Positions 11,306 through 24,003 of a stretch of DNA of 64,000 nt are shown one piece after another (the stretch's first letter is position 1; every line of letters starts with the position of its first letter). This DNA is from Callaeas wilsoni. Lineage: Eukaryota; Chordata; Aves; Passeriformes; Callaeidae. The position numbers were made by a program, and so were the translations under genes. The DNA is taken from contig VWPU01019009.1 in NCBI GenBank assembly GCA_013398955.1, forward strand, positions 62,001-126,000, given 5' to 3'. The notes under the pieces were generated by a model that saw nothing but the letters and a program-made list of their open reading frames with translations, made no database searches and had not been told where the DNA came from.

Positions 11306-12050
11306 ATAAGTTTTACATAACCTAAATTAGGGTGGATCACTAGGTACTCATTTGCTCATGTAGCTGCCAGAAAAAGTTCCTTTCATCTAGACAAACCTGA
11401 GGCTGCAAGAATTCTGTGCCTCAAAGTAGGCCTTTTCAGCATAACCCAAAGCAAATCAATAAGGACTTCATTATGTACAAGACTCTAGTTATTCTTTTGT
11501 ATAAATGCATTTTTCCTCCTCTCTAATTGTGTCATATATTTTCATGGTGCTAGAAAATTGTTGGGGCTATAGATGCTGAAAGATGATGAAACTCCTCTCG
11601 CAGAGAGAACACAGATGATTAAAACAGGGGTTATTTCTCTTTCTCATGCATCTTTTCAGAACCAAAGAGATTTTAGGAAAGCTTCATGACGTTTCTTTTT
11701 TGATTAGGAACAACTGACATGTTCTGACAACAGCCATTGATCCTAGGTTCCACCAGATGCCTATTTCTTTCTGTCACTGTCTAGCACTCTCCTGTAAAAC
11801 CTTTCCTTTTGTTAACATTTCACACTAGACTGCTTGTCTGCAAAGGAGATAGAAATACATTTTTCATTTTCTAGCTAAAAGCAGAATATGATAATTATCT
11901 TTTGTATCTGTGTGCTCCTCTGTTACTAGTGAGGCAGTGAGTTTCCATTTCTCAGTAGTTATTTGCAAGTCATTCTAATCAAGATGGTCCTCAGGAAAAA
12001 ATGTCTTGCTACAATTTGGTTTGTCCTATTGTCCTATTTCTTTTGGAAGT

Positions 12051-12076
12051 GGGGGAGGGAGAAGGAGGGGCAGGGG
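12051..12076 (+). other. G-quadruplex-type motif
   Basis: There are four G runs of 3-5 bases with loops of 1, 7 and 2 bases (12051-12055, 12057-12059, 12067-12070, 12073-12076). This fits the usual G3+N1-7 quadruplex pattern on the + strand. Confidence 0.6.
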
Positions 12077-13203
12077 TTGACTGTTTAACCATGATTAAGA
12101 AGTTTCAAGTTCCATTTTCTCAGATTTTTTTTTCATAAGCTGTTAAATGATGATTGAGTACTAATAATACTCTTATACAGAGTCTCTTTTTTCCATGTTT
12201 CCAGCATCTGATGTGTAAGATGTTGTTGGCTCTGTAGATAGTGACATTTCTTGTAATGTTGCAGATTTGAAATTGCCAAGGCAATGGTTAACTTAAAGAG
12301 CATTTCTTCCATGTACTCGTTAAGATGAGCTGAGTAGCTTCAAGAGTCTGCTGGCTGGGACTTTGAGCTCATGAAGCCATGGATTCTTGGTCAGATTAGT
12401 GGTACATGTATGTCTTCCCAGCTCGTTATTTGCAGTTTTCTCTTAGGGCATATCACAAAAAATCTGATTGCAAAACAAACAAAACCTGAAATGCGGTTGT
12501 TGTTTAGTGTTTAATGGCCTGATATGCCAATTGTCTCTGGTATTTTTGATAATGAATCTTAAATAGTGGTTTCAGTGGTTAGAGATGGAGGTAACAGGCA
12601 GATACAGAGGACCAGTGAACCTTGCAAATGGCAAAATAGCAATGTAATTAGTATGTAAGTACAGAATAATTCTAGAGCCTTTGAAGTGTGTTCTATACAG
12701 TAAATGTGTCCAGCAAGTTGTTAATAGACATTATGCTCATTTCGAGAGAAGGAAAAACCAAGATGCTTATTTAAAAAGGAAAGAGATGGACTGTCAAGAC
12801 GGCGTGTAGGGCCAGACAGGATAAAGCCATGACATTTTCAAGACCTGCAGCAGGATGTCTGACATACCAAAAACAGATGTGAGAGCAAAGATCCATTGAA
12901 CTGAGAGGCAATACAAATTGACCATAGTGAAATAATTGGGATAAGCCTCAGAAAACCTTCAGGTTTTTTACGGTTCCTGATGGAGCTCATAAAGGCAGGC
13001 TTCAGTGTCAGCAGGGTTTCTCTGATAATGTTCTGTTCTTTTCAAATAGTGGAGAAAGTCAAGTAAGACCTGATTACATAACATAGTCATCTGGTCAGAA
13101 AAGTTTGCTTCCTGCTAGAATGGAAAATAAAGGAAGACTTGTTAATACAAAAATATATTCCATATCTTCCAAGAGCTTCTGGCATATCTCTGGGATGCAC
13201 TGA

Positions 13204-13221
13204 CATCATCATCATCATCAT
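13204..13221. repeat. (CAT)6 microsatellite
   Basis: Six perfect CAT units occur in otherwise unique sequence. Confidence 0.95.
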
Positions 13222-16028
13222 GCTGAGAACAAGCTTCCATAGTACCTAGAAATCAAATAATTTAAGTAGCAAGTTCAGCCACAGACACTTAGAATATGTA
13301 ACTTTGCTGGAGCTTACACAAAGGCAGACCACGATGCTGGTCTATTATTAGATGTCCCTGCTGGAACCATTTTTTGGTGATACCTGCCACCTTCCCTTGC
13401 ATTTAATGAGAAAGTTATTTGCTCACAAATTTGGGGTTTATTGTTTGACTGTCATGTTTCTGACCTTAACTTGATTGTTTGGCATTAAACTGCTAAACTG
13501 CGTCGACAGAGTAGAAAGATTGCTTTAATGCATTGACTTTGCAGGAAAACAAGAAAAAGAATGGTGAGACAGAACATATGTAGGTGTTTTACCATGCCTG
13601 AACAGAAACTGCAGCTGCAGAAACTCCAGGTGGCCCAGTCGGCTCCTGCAGGATTTAATGGGATAGAGTGATGGAGTCATATATAACTGCTGACTTCAGT
13701 GTTACTGCATGCTGGCTTAGATATGCTGGCTGGCTTGGAGGGTGCCAGAGCGAGCCATTACCCATACTCTAGTAGCTGCCAAGTTCCATATAGGGTAGAA
13801 AAAATAAGTCAGTTTTAGCCTAAATCAAGCAGACGTAAACAGCATCTTCTATCCTCAGAACATCTTTAGGTACCCAAAATTATTAGCATTTGTTTAAAAG
13901 AAAAAAAAAAAAAAATCAGCATTTCAGATTCTCTCCTAATTTGTTCCAGCATCTCAATTCCAGAAAGCAATACCATTTTAACTGGGGCTGATGTTTAAAA
14001 GACATGACTAAATAGGTACAAATTAAGGAGTGTATATTTGGACATTTGAGTGGATCTGTGCTAATTATTATTTGCTGAGTTTGTGTTGTAAGTACAGTAA
14101 ATTCTTGTTTCCCCTTTTAAAAAACTTCATGCCTCAACAAAAGATAAAAACTTCCATTGTCAGCTTTTGCTTAAAAAAGAAGTAGGAAGTTCTATGGTTA
14201 AAGGAACGTAAGTGTATGTGAGAGAAGGAGGAAATGAGAGTTTCAGAAGCAAAGAGCTGACAGCAGGGATTTACCCAAACCCTTTGTATGACCTCCAGAG
14301 AGATCCCAACAAAAAAACATGCAACAGCTCACTGGTGTGGGCTACACATTTCAGGAATTTTTAGTTACTGCAATGACTAAAAATTCTCTCAGAGACAAGG
14401 TTACACTATACTTTCCCTCTTCTGTATTCCCTTCCCACAGCTACTCTATCTTGCAACATAAAGGTGGGACATGCACACAACATAGACACAAGCCAAACAT
14501 CTGCAAGCTCTGTTGTCTGTCACTTGAACACCCTGTCCTGATGAGCCAAACAGTCAAGAGGAAAAACATCACTGGGGACTAAGGTGCTTTCTTCTGTGAG
14601 CTGTGAGGTCCACAAGAGTCACCGGCTCCGTACTAATGCCAATCCTGTGCACTTTGGTAAAGCATGTCTTCTGGAAAACCAGCAGCATATGATCCAGCTA
14701 GTGTCAAGAGATGACGACTCTTCCACTTTCCGTGACAGTTCAACCTAGAAGGGTCAAACAAGAACAAAACACTGAAGACTCTGCAGAGCCAAAAGATTTT
14801 GTTGTTGTTTTTGTTGTTCAGGCAGATCGACCATTGGAATGGAATTCTTAAAAGATTTTATGTTTTCTCACAGATTTCCTTCGTTACCAAGCATGGTTTC
14901 TGCCCAGAATTCGTAGGCACTGCGAGCCCTCTTTGCTAAGGAAACAAAGAGCATGGGCAGTCTGGAAGCTTTTATGCACATCAGGATCTTGCTCTTTCAG
15001 TCAGGAAAGAAGGATATAAGTTAAACCATATACCATTCCTGATGAGTAGTTCCAAATTCAGCTCCTCTCTTCCATTCCTGATTCTTGGCTATTTCTCAAG
15101 TCGTATCTCCACAACTCCCAAGAAGCAGATTTACAAAAAGCTGTCTGAGATATACTAAGCCTTCCAAAAGAGGTAGTTAATTTTACCCAGAACCCACACA
15201 TTACTGCTCTCCTTCCTGGCCAAGTTTGTTAGTTTGAGCTCAGTGCAGTCCCAAACTCAGCCAGTTACATGATTCCCAGTTTGGAGTTATCCTGTGCCCA
15301 GCAAGCTTGGAGGATAGAAAGAGCTCACTCTCGTCAGCCTACACCATTCCATGTTGACATACTTAGAGTATTTTCAGGTCAACTTCAAGACTTCTCTTCA
15401 CTAAAGTACAATGAGTATGCAGGCAATATGAAGCATTTTACCAGCCCCGACCATTTATGGTGTGGGCTTCTGTACCACCTTTCATTTTCCGTAATTATTG
15501 GAAGACAGGCACAGAAATTGTATGTGATGGTCCATTGGTGGTCTTCTGCATGCCCCTGGTTAGTCCTTCATTTCCATGTTTGTAGACAACAGTTTTGTTC
15601 CAGCACCCACTGGGAACTCATGTTAAATCTGCTGGCAATGGCCATGGCTCCTAAGGTCTTTTCAGTCATTTTTGATCATCCCAAGATTTATTCTGTAGTT
15701 ATGACATAGATTGTTCATTCCCAAATATGTAATTTCCACTGCATTAAGGCATTTTGTTTCCATAGGACACAATACCATTATAAGAATCAAGACCAGTCAG
15801 AAACCTTCCTAAGTTTGTTCTTCTGAAACATCATCTGTGCAAAAAGTCTTCTATACCTGCATTTCTTTTTCCCCAATGGAGGTTTGCAAGATTCACTAAA
15901 GTTTCCAGTCTGGAATTATGTGCATCATGACCACCCAGCTTCCCCTGTTTCCAGTCCCCACTGTTACATAGATGGGTAAAGCAGTAGTCTGAGACCAGAA
16001 TGTGGTTCCATTTTTTAAAGGTAGGAGC

Positions 16029-16062
16029 AACATTTAAAAGCAAGCAACATTTAAAAGCAAGC
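16029..16062. repeat. 17-base tandem duplication
   Basis: The unit aacatttaaaagcaagc is present twice head to tail without mismatch (16029-16045 and 16046-16062). This indicates a recent local duplication. Confidence 0.9.
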
Positions 16063-18739
16063 ACTCACAAGCTGTCAGCTGTGTTAGTTTACCAAACCCC
16101 TGGACATTCAGTCTATTGTTCTCACTGGATACCAAACTGGCCTAATTTGGAAGCAAAGAGAAGCAGTTATGAGTCTCACTGGAGGTTAGATGGGATTGTG
16201 AAAAGATGTACTGCGTATTCCACAAAGAAAACGCCAAGCTCATTCCCTTGCCTTAATTCACTTGGCAATTTTTCCCATTTTCTGACTATAATGAAAGAGC
16301 TTTTTCCAGCTCTCTCAAACCATCTTTTGCAAGAGGATTGTAAAGCTTCAGGCAATTAGCCTGACTATGTAGCCATTGCTGTTACTGGAGAAAGTTTAAA
16401 AATTAAACAGGTCTCATACCCAGGCCCATCACAAAAATCAGGCTGATTTCAATATAGTCTTACCCTGGGCAGATTGTAATGATCTTCTTAATTACATGTT
16501 TTAAGGACTTTCTGTCTCTCAGATCTAGCATGTTCTGTCTATGTAAGTGAAGAAACACCAACACTGTCAAGTATTACCCTGCTGCATCTTACCAGGAAGG
16601 GAAGAAAATTGATTAAAAAAAAAAACTCACAAAACTTTTGGCACATATTTTATTGTCTCATTTTACTTTCCTTTTAATGCCTGATGTTAAAGTACCCAAA
16701 TTTATCCCCAGGGAGGAATTTGATCATCGATTCCAACAGGAACAGGATGACACCCTGATTATTCCTACCTCAGATAACAAACTGCCTCTGAGGGAGGAGC
16801 TCTGTTGTTGTTGCTGGGTTATTTTTTAATGTGTTTATTACCCTTGGAGTTTAAGACCTAAGCCTGTAATCTCCAAAGCAAAGCAGCTACTGTGACCCCA
16901 AGCAAAGGAGGTGCTGCAACACTGTTACTCAGTATTGCGCAACCACTGCGGCTGTGCTGCACAGAGTACTTCTGTCTCCTCCAGACAGCAACTCCCACGA
17001 GATACAGCTTTCCTAAATGATACCAGAGGTTGTACGGAGCAGCAGGGAGAGTAGAGGAGCTGAACCAAGTTCCTAGTATGACTTTTCACACATGTGCATG
17101 TTGCTCTAGGCAACCTACAAAATGAAAGTGTGGCCCTTATCATGGGTGGATTTAAAAGCACTCATTGGCCTTGATTTTTCTGTCAAGCTTTCTACTTTGG
17201 CATTTGAGCACTGTATAAAGTTAGTGTCCCCAGAGGATGGTGTGTTTTCCTACAAGTTAGCTTTTGCCTAAACCAGAGGGGTTTAGGTCACAGAGGATTG
17301 ACAAGCTAGCCAAGTCTAGAACTGCAAACTGATTTCAGCCACAATGCTGAAGTAAATGTGGCAATGAGGGAAGAAGCATGGCAGATCAGGAACAACACAG
17401 ATGAGACCAGACAGATTTAAGAGAGTTGTGACATGTCCTGCACGCTCCTAGAGCTGTTCTTCACTGTGGAGGCCCCGCTGAATGCTGGCTGTTGTACCAA
17501 AGCCTGTGCAGGGGAAGCAAATGGTGGGACACGGTGGAGAAACCCAATAAACAAACTGAGCATCAGAGGGAAGGTGTAGTAAGGGCAGGGTGGAGGCGCA
17601 GGAAGTGAAAGCCCTGTGACCAGCATCCTCTGCCACTGGCCAGCTGATGACCAGCTCCTGTCCTGCACACTGGAAGTGCTGCACAGTGCATGGCACCAGA
17701 GACACTGAACTGCCTGCACGCGAGGGGATGGACAGGGGAAGAACAGCTGGTGAGGCCTAATGAAGTTTCCAGAACAAGCTGTGTGCTTGAGTCTGCCTCA
17801 AGATTTCCATTTACACCAACCTGAAAGATGAGCGTTTGGGTTTGATTTGTATTGATTACATTCCAGCTCTAATTTTTACATAATTTTTTAGAGAGAGAGT
17901 AATTGCATTTTGCTATTTCTTTTCCAGATAAAGATGTAGCTGCTTTGTCAGAATGAATATCAACATTTTCTTCAGAAAATCTTAGGGAATTAAAACTGAT
18001 CCAGAGATTCTAATACTAATTTCCTGCATTTCTATTACTGATCTACAGTATGACTCAAAGACTCTTTTACTCCTCTTAAACCAGTCAGCTAACTTCAAGC
18101 ATTGATTTTAAAAATGAGTATTTAATTGACTTCCTAGTTCAGCATTTGTGCAACCGTCACACAGTGTATATTTCTGCATTATGGAATTTGCATCAGTGCT
18201 GGATCATATTCTCCACTAGATGGTAATGTTGTTTCAAATAGTTTGTGCTTAAAGGCGCTTCCTCGGCAACAACTCCAAAACAAAGCGGAAGCCATGAGAT
18301 TTGTCCAAGAAATTATCTTCGGATGATTTGGAGAAGAAAAAATTTCTAGTTATTGTAAATACTTTTTGTTTTGAAAAGGTTTTGATGAAAACTTTGTATG
18401 TACTGTAATTACCAGGATCATGGACGTCTTAGTTCATGAAAAAAGTCTGAAAAGGTCTGAAAGCAATGAATCAATTAGAGAATGCAGAAGACAAGCAGAG
18501 TGATCTCTGCTTTATGCTATCTGATACCCATCGTTGTTACTGAGTGACTCAAAATCCTTCATTTGTTTTTAGCCACAGTTTTGCTGGGGAGTAGAAAAGT
18601 GCTCATCTCCTCCTTTTATGGCAATGGAGACAGAGGAGCAAAAAACCACTTCTGCAATGGTACTAGAAAAACCCCCTGGCTCCATCGGGATGTGGGGCAA
18701 ACCAGCAGCTGTGCGGCTCTTCGCCTGCTGCCTGGGGCT

Positions 18740-18990
18740 GGGTTGGCAGGCCGGCACACCCAGCTAAGGGGCCGGGGCGCCGCTGCAGCGGGGGCTGAGC
18801 GCAGGCCCCGCGGCGGGCACGGCCCCGCTCGCTGCAGCACCCGGCTGCCGCAGCTGCGCCAGGACAGCGCGCCGGGCAGCTCCGCTCGCTGCGGGAAACT
18901 ACGGATCAGCAGGCAGCTTCCTGACTGTTCACGGAGAACCTGGGCTGCGCTCGGCACCAAAGGGCGGCCCTTGTCACACAAACGTGATTT
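18740..18990. promoter_or_regulatory. orphan CpG island
   Basis: A sharply bounded GC-rich block sits in AT-rich surroundings. By eye it has about two dozen CpG dinucleotides in roughly 230 bases, far above the CpG-poor flanks. Long open frames cross it on both strands (18563-19171 plus, 18616-19167 minus), as expected when stop codons are rare. Neither resembles a known protein. CpG islands usually mark promoters, but no gene start is evident, so a non-coding RNA promoter or distal regulatory element is possible. Confidence 0.6.
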
Positions 18991-21900
18991 ATTTATTTGC
19001 ATTCCGCAAAACACAACCGCTATGAAACAAAAAGGCGCCGACTTGCCCCACGAGAAGAAACACAGTTCCAGCGCGTGCTGCAAGCAAACAGCTGCAGGCT
19101 CGCTCCCAGGCAATATCTCAGGCCAGTGCAGCTCTGGAAAATGTTTTTTAAAGTCTTTAAATAGCACGTAGTGTTAAAGCAAAACACGGTTTCCACCTTA
19201 GAAACCCAAAGTTTCCAGCTTCTGTGTTAGGATTTGTCGTGAAATTCAGTGGAATCCTTAACATTAATTTTTACTGTAATGTGCTGACAGATCTAAACTG
19301 ATGTATTACAAATACTAACCCAAAACTAGCTCAGTCTGTTTCTTAGAGGTGATCCACCGATGTTGCAAATCAAAAGCAGGTTTATGCTCTTTGCAAACAA
19401 TAACATGCTGTCCACTAGCACTGGCTGAGAACATCGTCATTTAACTTGCATAAAGTAAGAGAGTCCCTGTCAACATTGGATCCTCTGATCACATGAGACT
19501 CAATTACATATACTTCAAAGTTTATCTGTGCTAGTTTTATTTTTAGTAATAAAGGGAATTTTTAAAAAAGGCTTTTCACCTTTCACTTGGAACAAGAGAT
19601 TGAGAAAGGTACCACCCAGGAAAATTGAACAGAGGTTCAATTTAAAGTAGCAATTCCTGATTTTGATAGTTCTGCAATGTGATTCCATTAATTGTTGCTA
19701 ACGAATTAATCCAGCCTTGGCTACAGAGATTGTTATGGCTGTTAATACAGTTATGGAAAGGCACCATTTGGTTTGGAAGAGAAAAATGTAATGCCTCTGC
19801 TTCATGTTTGGGTTCTTATTCCTTATTCTTTGCTAGATGGAGTAATGGATAACTGTCAGTTTTGCTTTAAATCAGAGAAACAGGTTTATCCCTCTCTCAG
19901 GAGACATGAGATGAATCTCACACTCAGGTAAGTCTTTGCAGGCACTTCTAAGGGCACTGTCCCGTTGCCAATTGCTGTGCCTCTGCCTTATCTAGAGAGG
20001 CAACATTTACAATGAGAGGTAATAGCTTTAATCAGAGCTAACACATCTGATGTCCTTGTGGGCTCAGATCTTATTCATTTGTCCAGACAGGAAGCTGCAA
20101 CCTCAGTGCCGAAGGAGGGTTAGGCATCCCATGCTTTCCACACTGGCTACCCTGGTTGCTTTTGCTGACATACCCGCCAAAGATACCTTCTTGAGGCTCT
20201 GTCTACTTCAGCCCCCAACTGAGTAGCAATCACACAAGTCAGAAAGACCTTAGTTTAAAAAGGCAAAGGAGGTGTTATTTCTTAAGATGCTAAATGGTGC
20301 TGTCTCTGCCAAAACTGCCTCTGAAGGCTAAAGACCAAGTAGAAGGATGAGTACCTCATGTTTACCTGCACCACGCCACAGCATATATGCTCATTGTATC
20401 ACAACATTCTGTCACAAACAGCTACTTTGAAACCTAGCAAGATAATTTAAGATTCACATGATATTGTTATGACCTTTACAACCCTCTCGAGCCTCTAGCT
20501 ATGCAGAGCAGTAGTTTCTCCATGTTGAGATCATATGGACACAGAAAGAGAGCAGCCTTTCTGACATGCTTTGCAGAACAGCCCTTACAAATATCTCTGG
20601 GAAGCTCATCTTCTATACACAATACAAATTTCAGTCCATACTTGGTGACAGCTTAGTAACCCACGAGGCTCACTCAACCTTACACAATGCATGTGCCTGA
20701 CTGTTGGCAGAGCAACCTAAATGTGCTTTTTCCAGATAAAACACATAAGAGAGCGGGAAAATCTTTTCTTTTTCTTGCTTTTTTTCCTAATTTGCACCTG
20801 CTGTCCTATCTCATTCTGGGGCATCAGAATGTCTTGAATGTCACACTCCCAGAGGTGAGGTAATACTTGACCTCACAGTTTTCTTCTGAGTCAGGTGTGA
20901 GGAGCAGAGCCTGTTTCACATCACTAACACATGGCGCAGCTGCTGGGTCACTGCTCAGTTTGTAGATACATGCAGAGAAAAAGATCTGAAAATGCAGATT
21001 TTTTTGTTCAAGTTGACATGAGTAAGATGTTTGTGTCATGTTGCATCTTATTATGCTCATAATCTTTCAATATTATGAAATTTAATACTGGATATTGTAA
21101 TTTTACAGTCTAAAAAAAATCTTACTTAGAAAAAAAATCATGTTTTCAACTTACCACTTCAAATTACAGTCCAGCAATTTTATATCTCTCTGTTTGCAAA
21201 GAGCGAGTTAAAAAGCATTATTCCATTTCTCTGCTCTTCTATAGAACTTTCCATCTGCAGATTTTTCAAGTGCTTTGAAGAGGATGTCCCAATTTTTTCT
21301 CTCTTTATGAGCCCAGTAGTGGAAACATAATGAGTTTAACTGTTTCTGCTTGGGCTCGCCATGCTCTGCAAAAGCAGAGGCAGAAGGGAGATGGGTGCTG
21401 GAGAGTCCTTAACCCCACTCAGACACTCTAACCCTGGAATAGCCTTGCCTTTCCTGTATATAAACTCCTCAAAGTGCAGAGTGTGGTGGCACTGAGTCAG
21501 GGTAAAGAAGTGGAACTGTAGTTGCAGAAAATGTTGAAAGTTCTTGCTGGGCTGAGGGGGCTGTGGGCAGTGCTAGGACATAGGGATAGGCAGTAGTCTG
21601 CTTGCCACCCAAGACTTTAAGAAGTACCTTTCACTTTTGGCTCTGTATTAGATGTCTGAACCATATTCTTTAGATAGATCACTATTAGACATGTATCTTA
21701 ACCTTTGGAAAGCTGGAATATTTAGCTGTTCTTCCAAGAACGGGCCCTAACATTAAATCACCACAGATCTATATTGCTGCTAGATCTGCACTGCAGTCAT
21801 CCCTATTTTTAGTGAAAGGTGATTAACTTCCTTTGTCCAAATTAATGTATTTCTATAAAAAAACACCCAAGGACACTAAGACTAATGCTTTTTCCCATGC

Positions 21901-24003
21901 AACAAGAGAAATTTATGCAGCTCTAGTGAGTGGCGGGAGGCTGGGCAGGCCACCCCTGGACAGCAAACACCCCTTGCCTGGTGTGGGGCCACTGTGACTG
22001 GCCAGGGATGTGTGAACAGGGCAGGGCTGGAGCAAGGCGTGGCAGGAGCCCAGCTTTGTTGAGCAGTGCCCTCCAAAATTCTCTGGCTTTGTCTTTGGTG
22101 TGAGCAGGGCTGGCAGATCCAGAGGAGAGTAACTCTTAAGACCAGAGAGGGCCTTGAGAAAAGCATCAACATGTGAGAAGCACTGCGCACCACTGGGACA
22201 TGACTGAGACTGATTGAAACAGGCTGGTCTCCCAGATTATTCTCCTGTGTCACCGCCTGTTCATCCTGGAGGGACACCACCTCAGAGCACAGCATGACAG
22301 ACTGAGTGGGTGATAGGATACGTCCTGTCAGAGTTTGTGCTGAGTAAAACACGTGGTGAGATGAAGCAGGAAACATCTCTGGAAAAGCCAAACTGACGGA
22401 GCTGAGAACACTTTGCCTGAGAACAAGGGGGGTTGAGATCCTGTGCTGCCTCTCTACGAGCAACCATGCTGAGTCCAGGGACAGGGTGACACAAACAAAA
22501 TTTCTCAGGTCATTTGTGGAATTGGAAAAGGAACCATGGCCTCACATAACCTCATGTCTTGGCTTCCCACAGGCTAAACACCTGTTTCTGGACTCTGCAG
22601 CTGGAGCAGAGCTCTCTGTTCCTGCTCTGCATCACTGCCCATACATAAACCAGCATAGGGGAGTCTGCTTGAACTCCCATCACTGGTGTGGGAGATAGAT
22701 AGGTACATTCCAAGTCTCCATGGGTCACCTGGAAGCAGCACAGCTGGCCAGCTGCAAGCTGCACCCCAATGCAACACATTTCTACAAAAGATGCTGAGAA
22801 ACTGCTCCTTCAGTTCCTATTCTCAGTCCATCCTTGCTTCACCTGTTTCAAGCCTCTTCAGCAAGGTGATGCCCTGCAGTAGGTAAAGGAGATGAAGCTG
22901 AGCTGAATACCTCACCTGCAGCATCCATGTGGTTTGAAATGTGAGCAGCACTGAGGGAAGAAAGCTTGTACAGGAAAAAGGTGGGCTAAGGAAGCAGGAC
23001 AGCACCACTGAAATTGGTGTAGGCTATTGGGGCAACCCTCCTGCAAAAGAACTTAAAGGGGCTAAACTGTGTATGTCACGTGCTATAAGTTGACTTTTTG
23101 ATGTCATTAGATGCCAGTCAGTAAGGCTATGAATAAATACCTATGATGATTAGGAAAATAAATGCATTCATTTGATGCCCAGAGACTTTGAGGAAAAACA
23201 TACTGATGATGGAACAGGTACTCTCCCTCTGATCCTTTTGAGCCTAATATCCAGAACAAGCAGGAAGCATTAGAGCAAAACCAGGATTTCCTTCTAGTAA
23301 ATTCAATTTCCCTCATTTAGGCTAATTACATTGTACTAAGTGATGTCATCCTTTTTTTAAGCTACAGACTGAGAATTTAAGGAAAAGAAGAGGAGACGGA
23401 AAACCAAAAAAGAGGAAAAGCAAGAGCACATGTAATTGCATTGCCTTTGTGGTGTGAAGAGGTGCAGCCAGAAGTGACTCGTGGATGGGCTGTGCCCTAG
23501 GGCTGTGTACAACTTGTACCAGTGCCTGGGCTGTCCTTACTGCTCTCACTCAGAGCAGCTGCTGCACAGTGAGTTTGGATTACTTTCCATGCATATTTGC
23601 TTGTATCTACTAACAAAAATCAAGCTTAAAATATTGTGTTTCTTCAGCTATGTCTTCTTAATTTAGCCACTGCCAACCACTTGATCCCACTGTGGATTTC
23701 ACCTCACTCTAATTGTCTGATTTTACTCCACTCTAATTTTGTCCTTTTTTTTTTCTGCAGAACTTCCTGTTCATCCAAACAAATCTCATTTATTGATGGT
23801 CTTTCCCTAAAATTCTAGTTGTAGACTCAACTAAGTTTTTGTTATCAAGAATCTGAAAAGTAAGTAGAATTTTTTTTTCATTTGCTGTCCCCTTTACATT
23901 TAGAACAGCAACTAACACAAACTTTAAAATTATTCTTCTGGAGTTTTTCTTGTGGACATGCTGGCTTGTGCAATGTACCATTGGGAGAGGGGCAAAGGGA
24001 ACT
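18991..24003. other. intergenic region, no recognisable gene
   Basis: The sequence is mixed in composition with no splice-consistent coding exon that I can recognise. The longest open frame is 21882-22463 on the minus strand (193 codons), Ser/Pro/Leu-rich with no recognised motif, and I treat it as probably non-coding. No clear CR1 or LTR was identified. Short A or T runs occur near 21111 and 23747. Confidence 0.65.

Larger units (their letters stand above)
8461..18560. other. intergenic region, no recognisable gene
   Basis: About 10 kb follows the TBC1D1 poly(A) signal. Open frames (for example 10649-11113 and 15269-15709) lack homology that I can recognise and recognisable exon structure. 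Noted inside are a CCAAT/TATA-like cluster at 11236-11305, a G-rich quadruplex-type motif at 12051-12076, a CAT repeat at 13204-13221, a short A run at about 13902-13914, a 17-base tandem duplication at 16029-16062, and a CTCF-like match at 18213-18226. I see no clear LINE or LTR here, though heavily decayed ones could escape notice. Confidence 0.7.

Noticed and set aside
15269..15709. 146-codon plus-strand frame as a coding gene
   Set aside because: No domain, signal peptide or splice context supports it, and its length is compatible with chance in a 64 kb window.
18563..19171. 202-codon plus-strand frame across the CpG island as a gene
   Set aside because: Composition is Arg/Gly/Ala-rich as expected for translated GC-rich DNA, a 183-codon frame lies opposite, and no domain is recognised.
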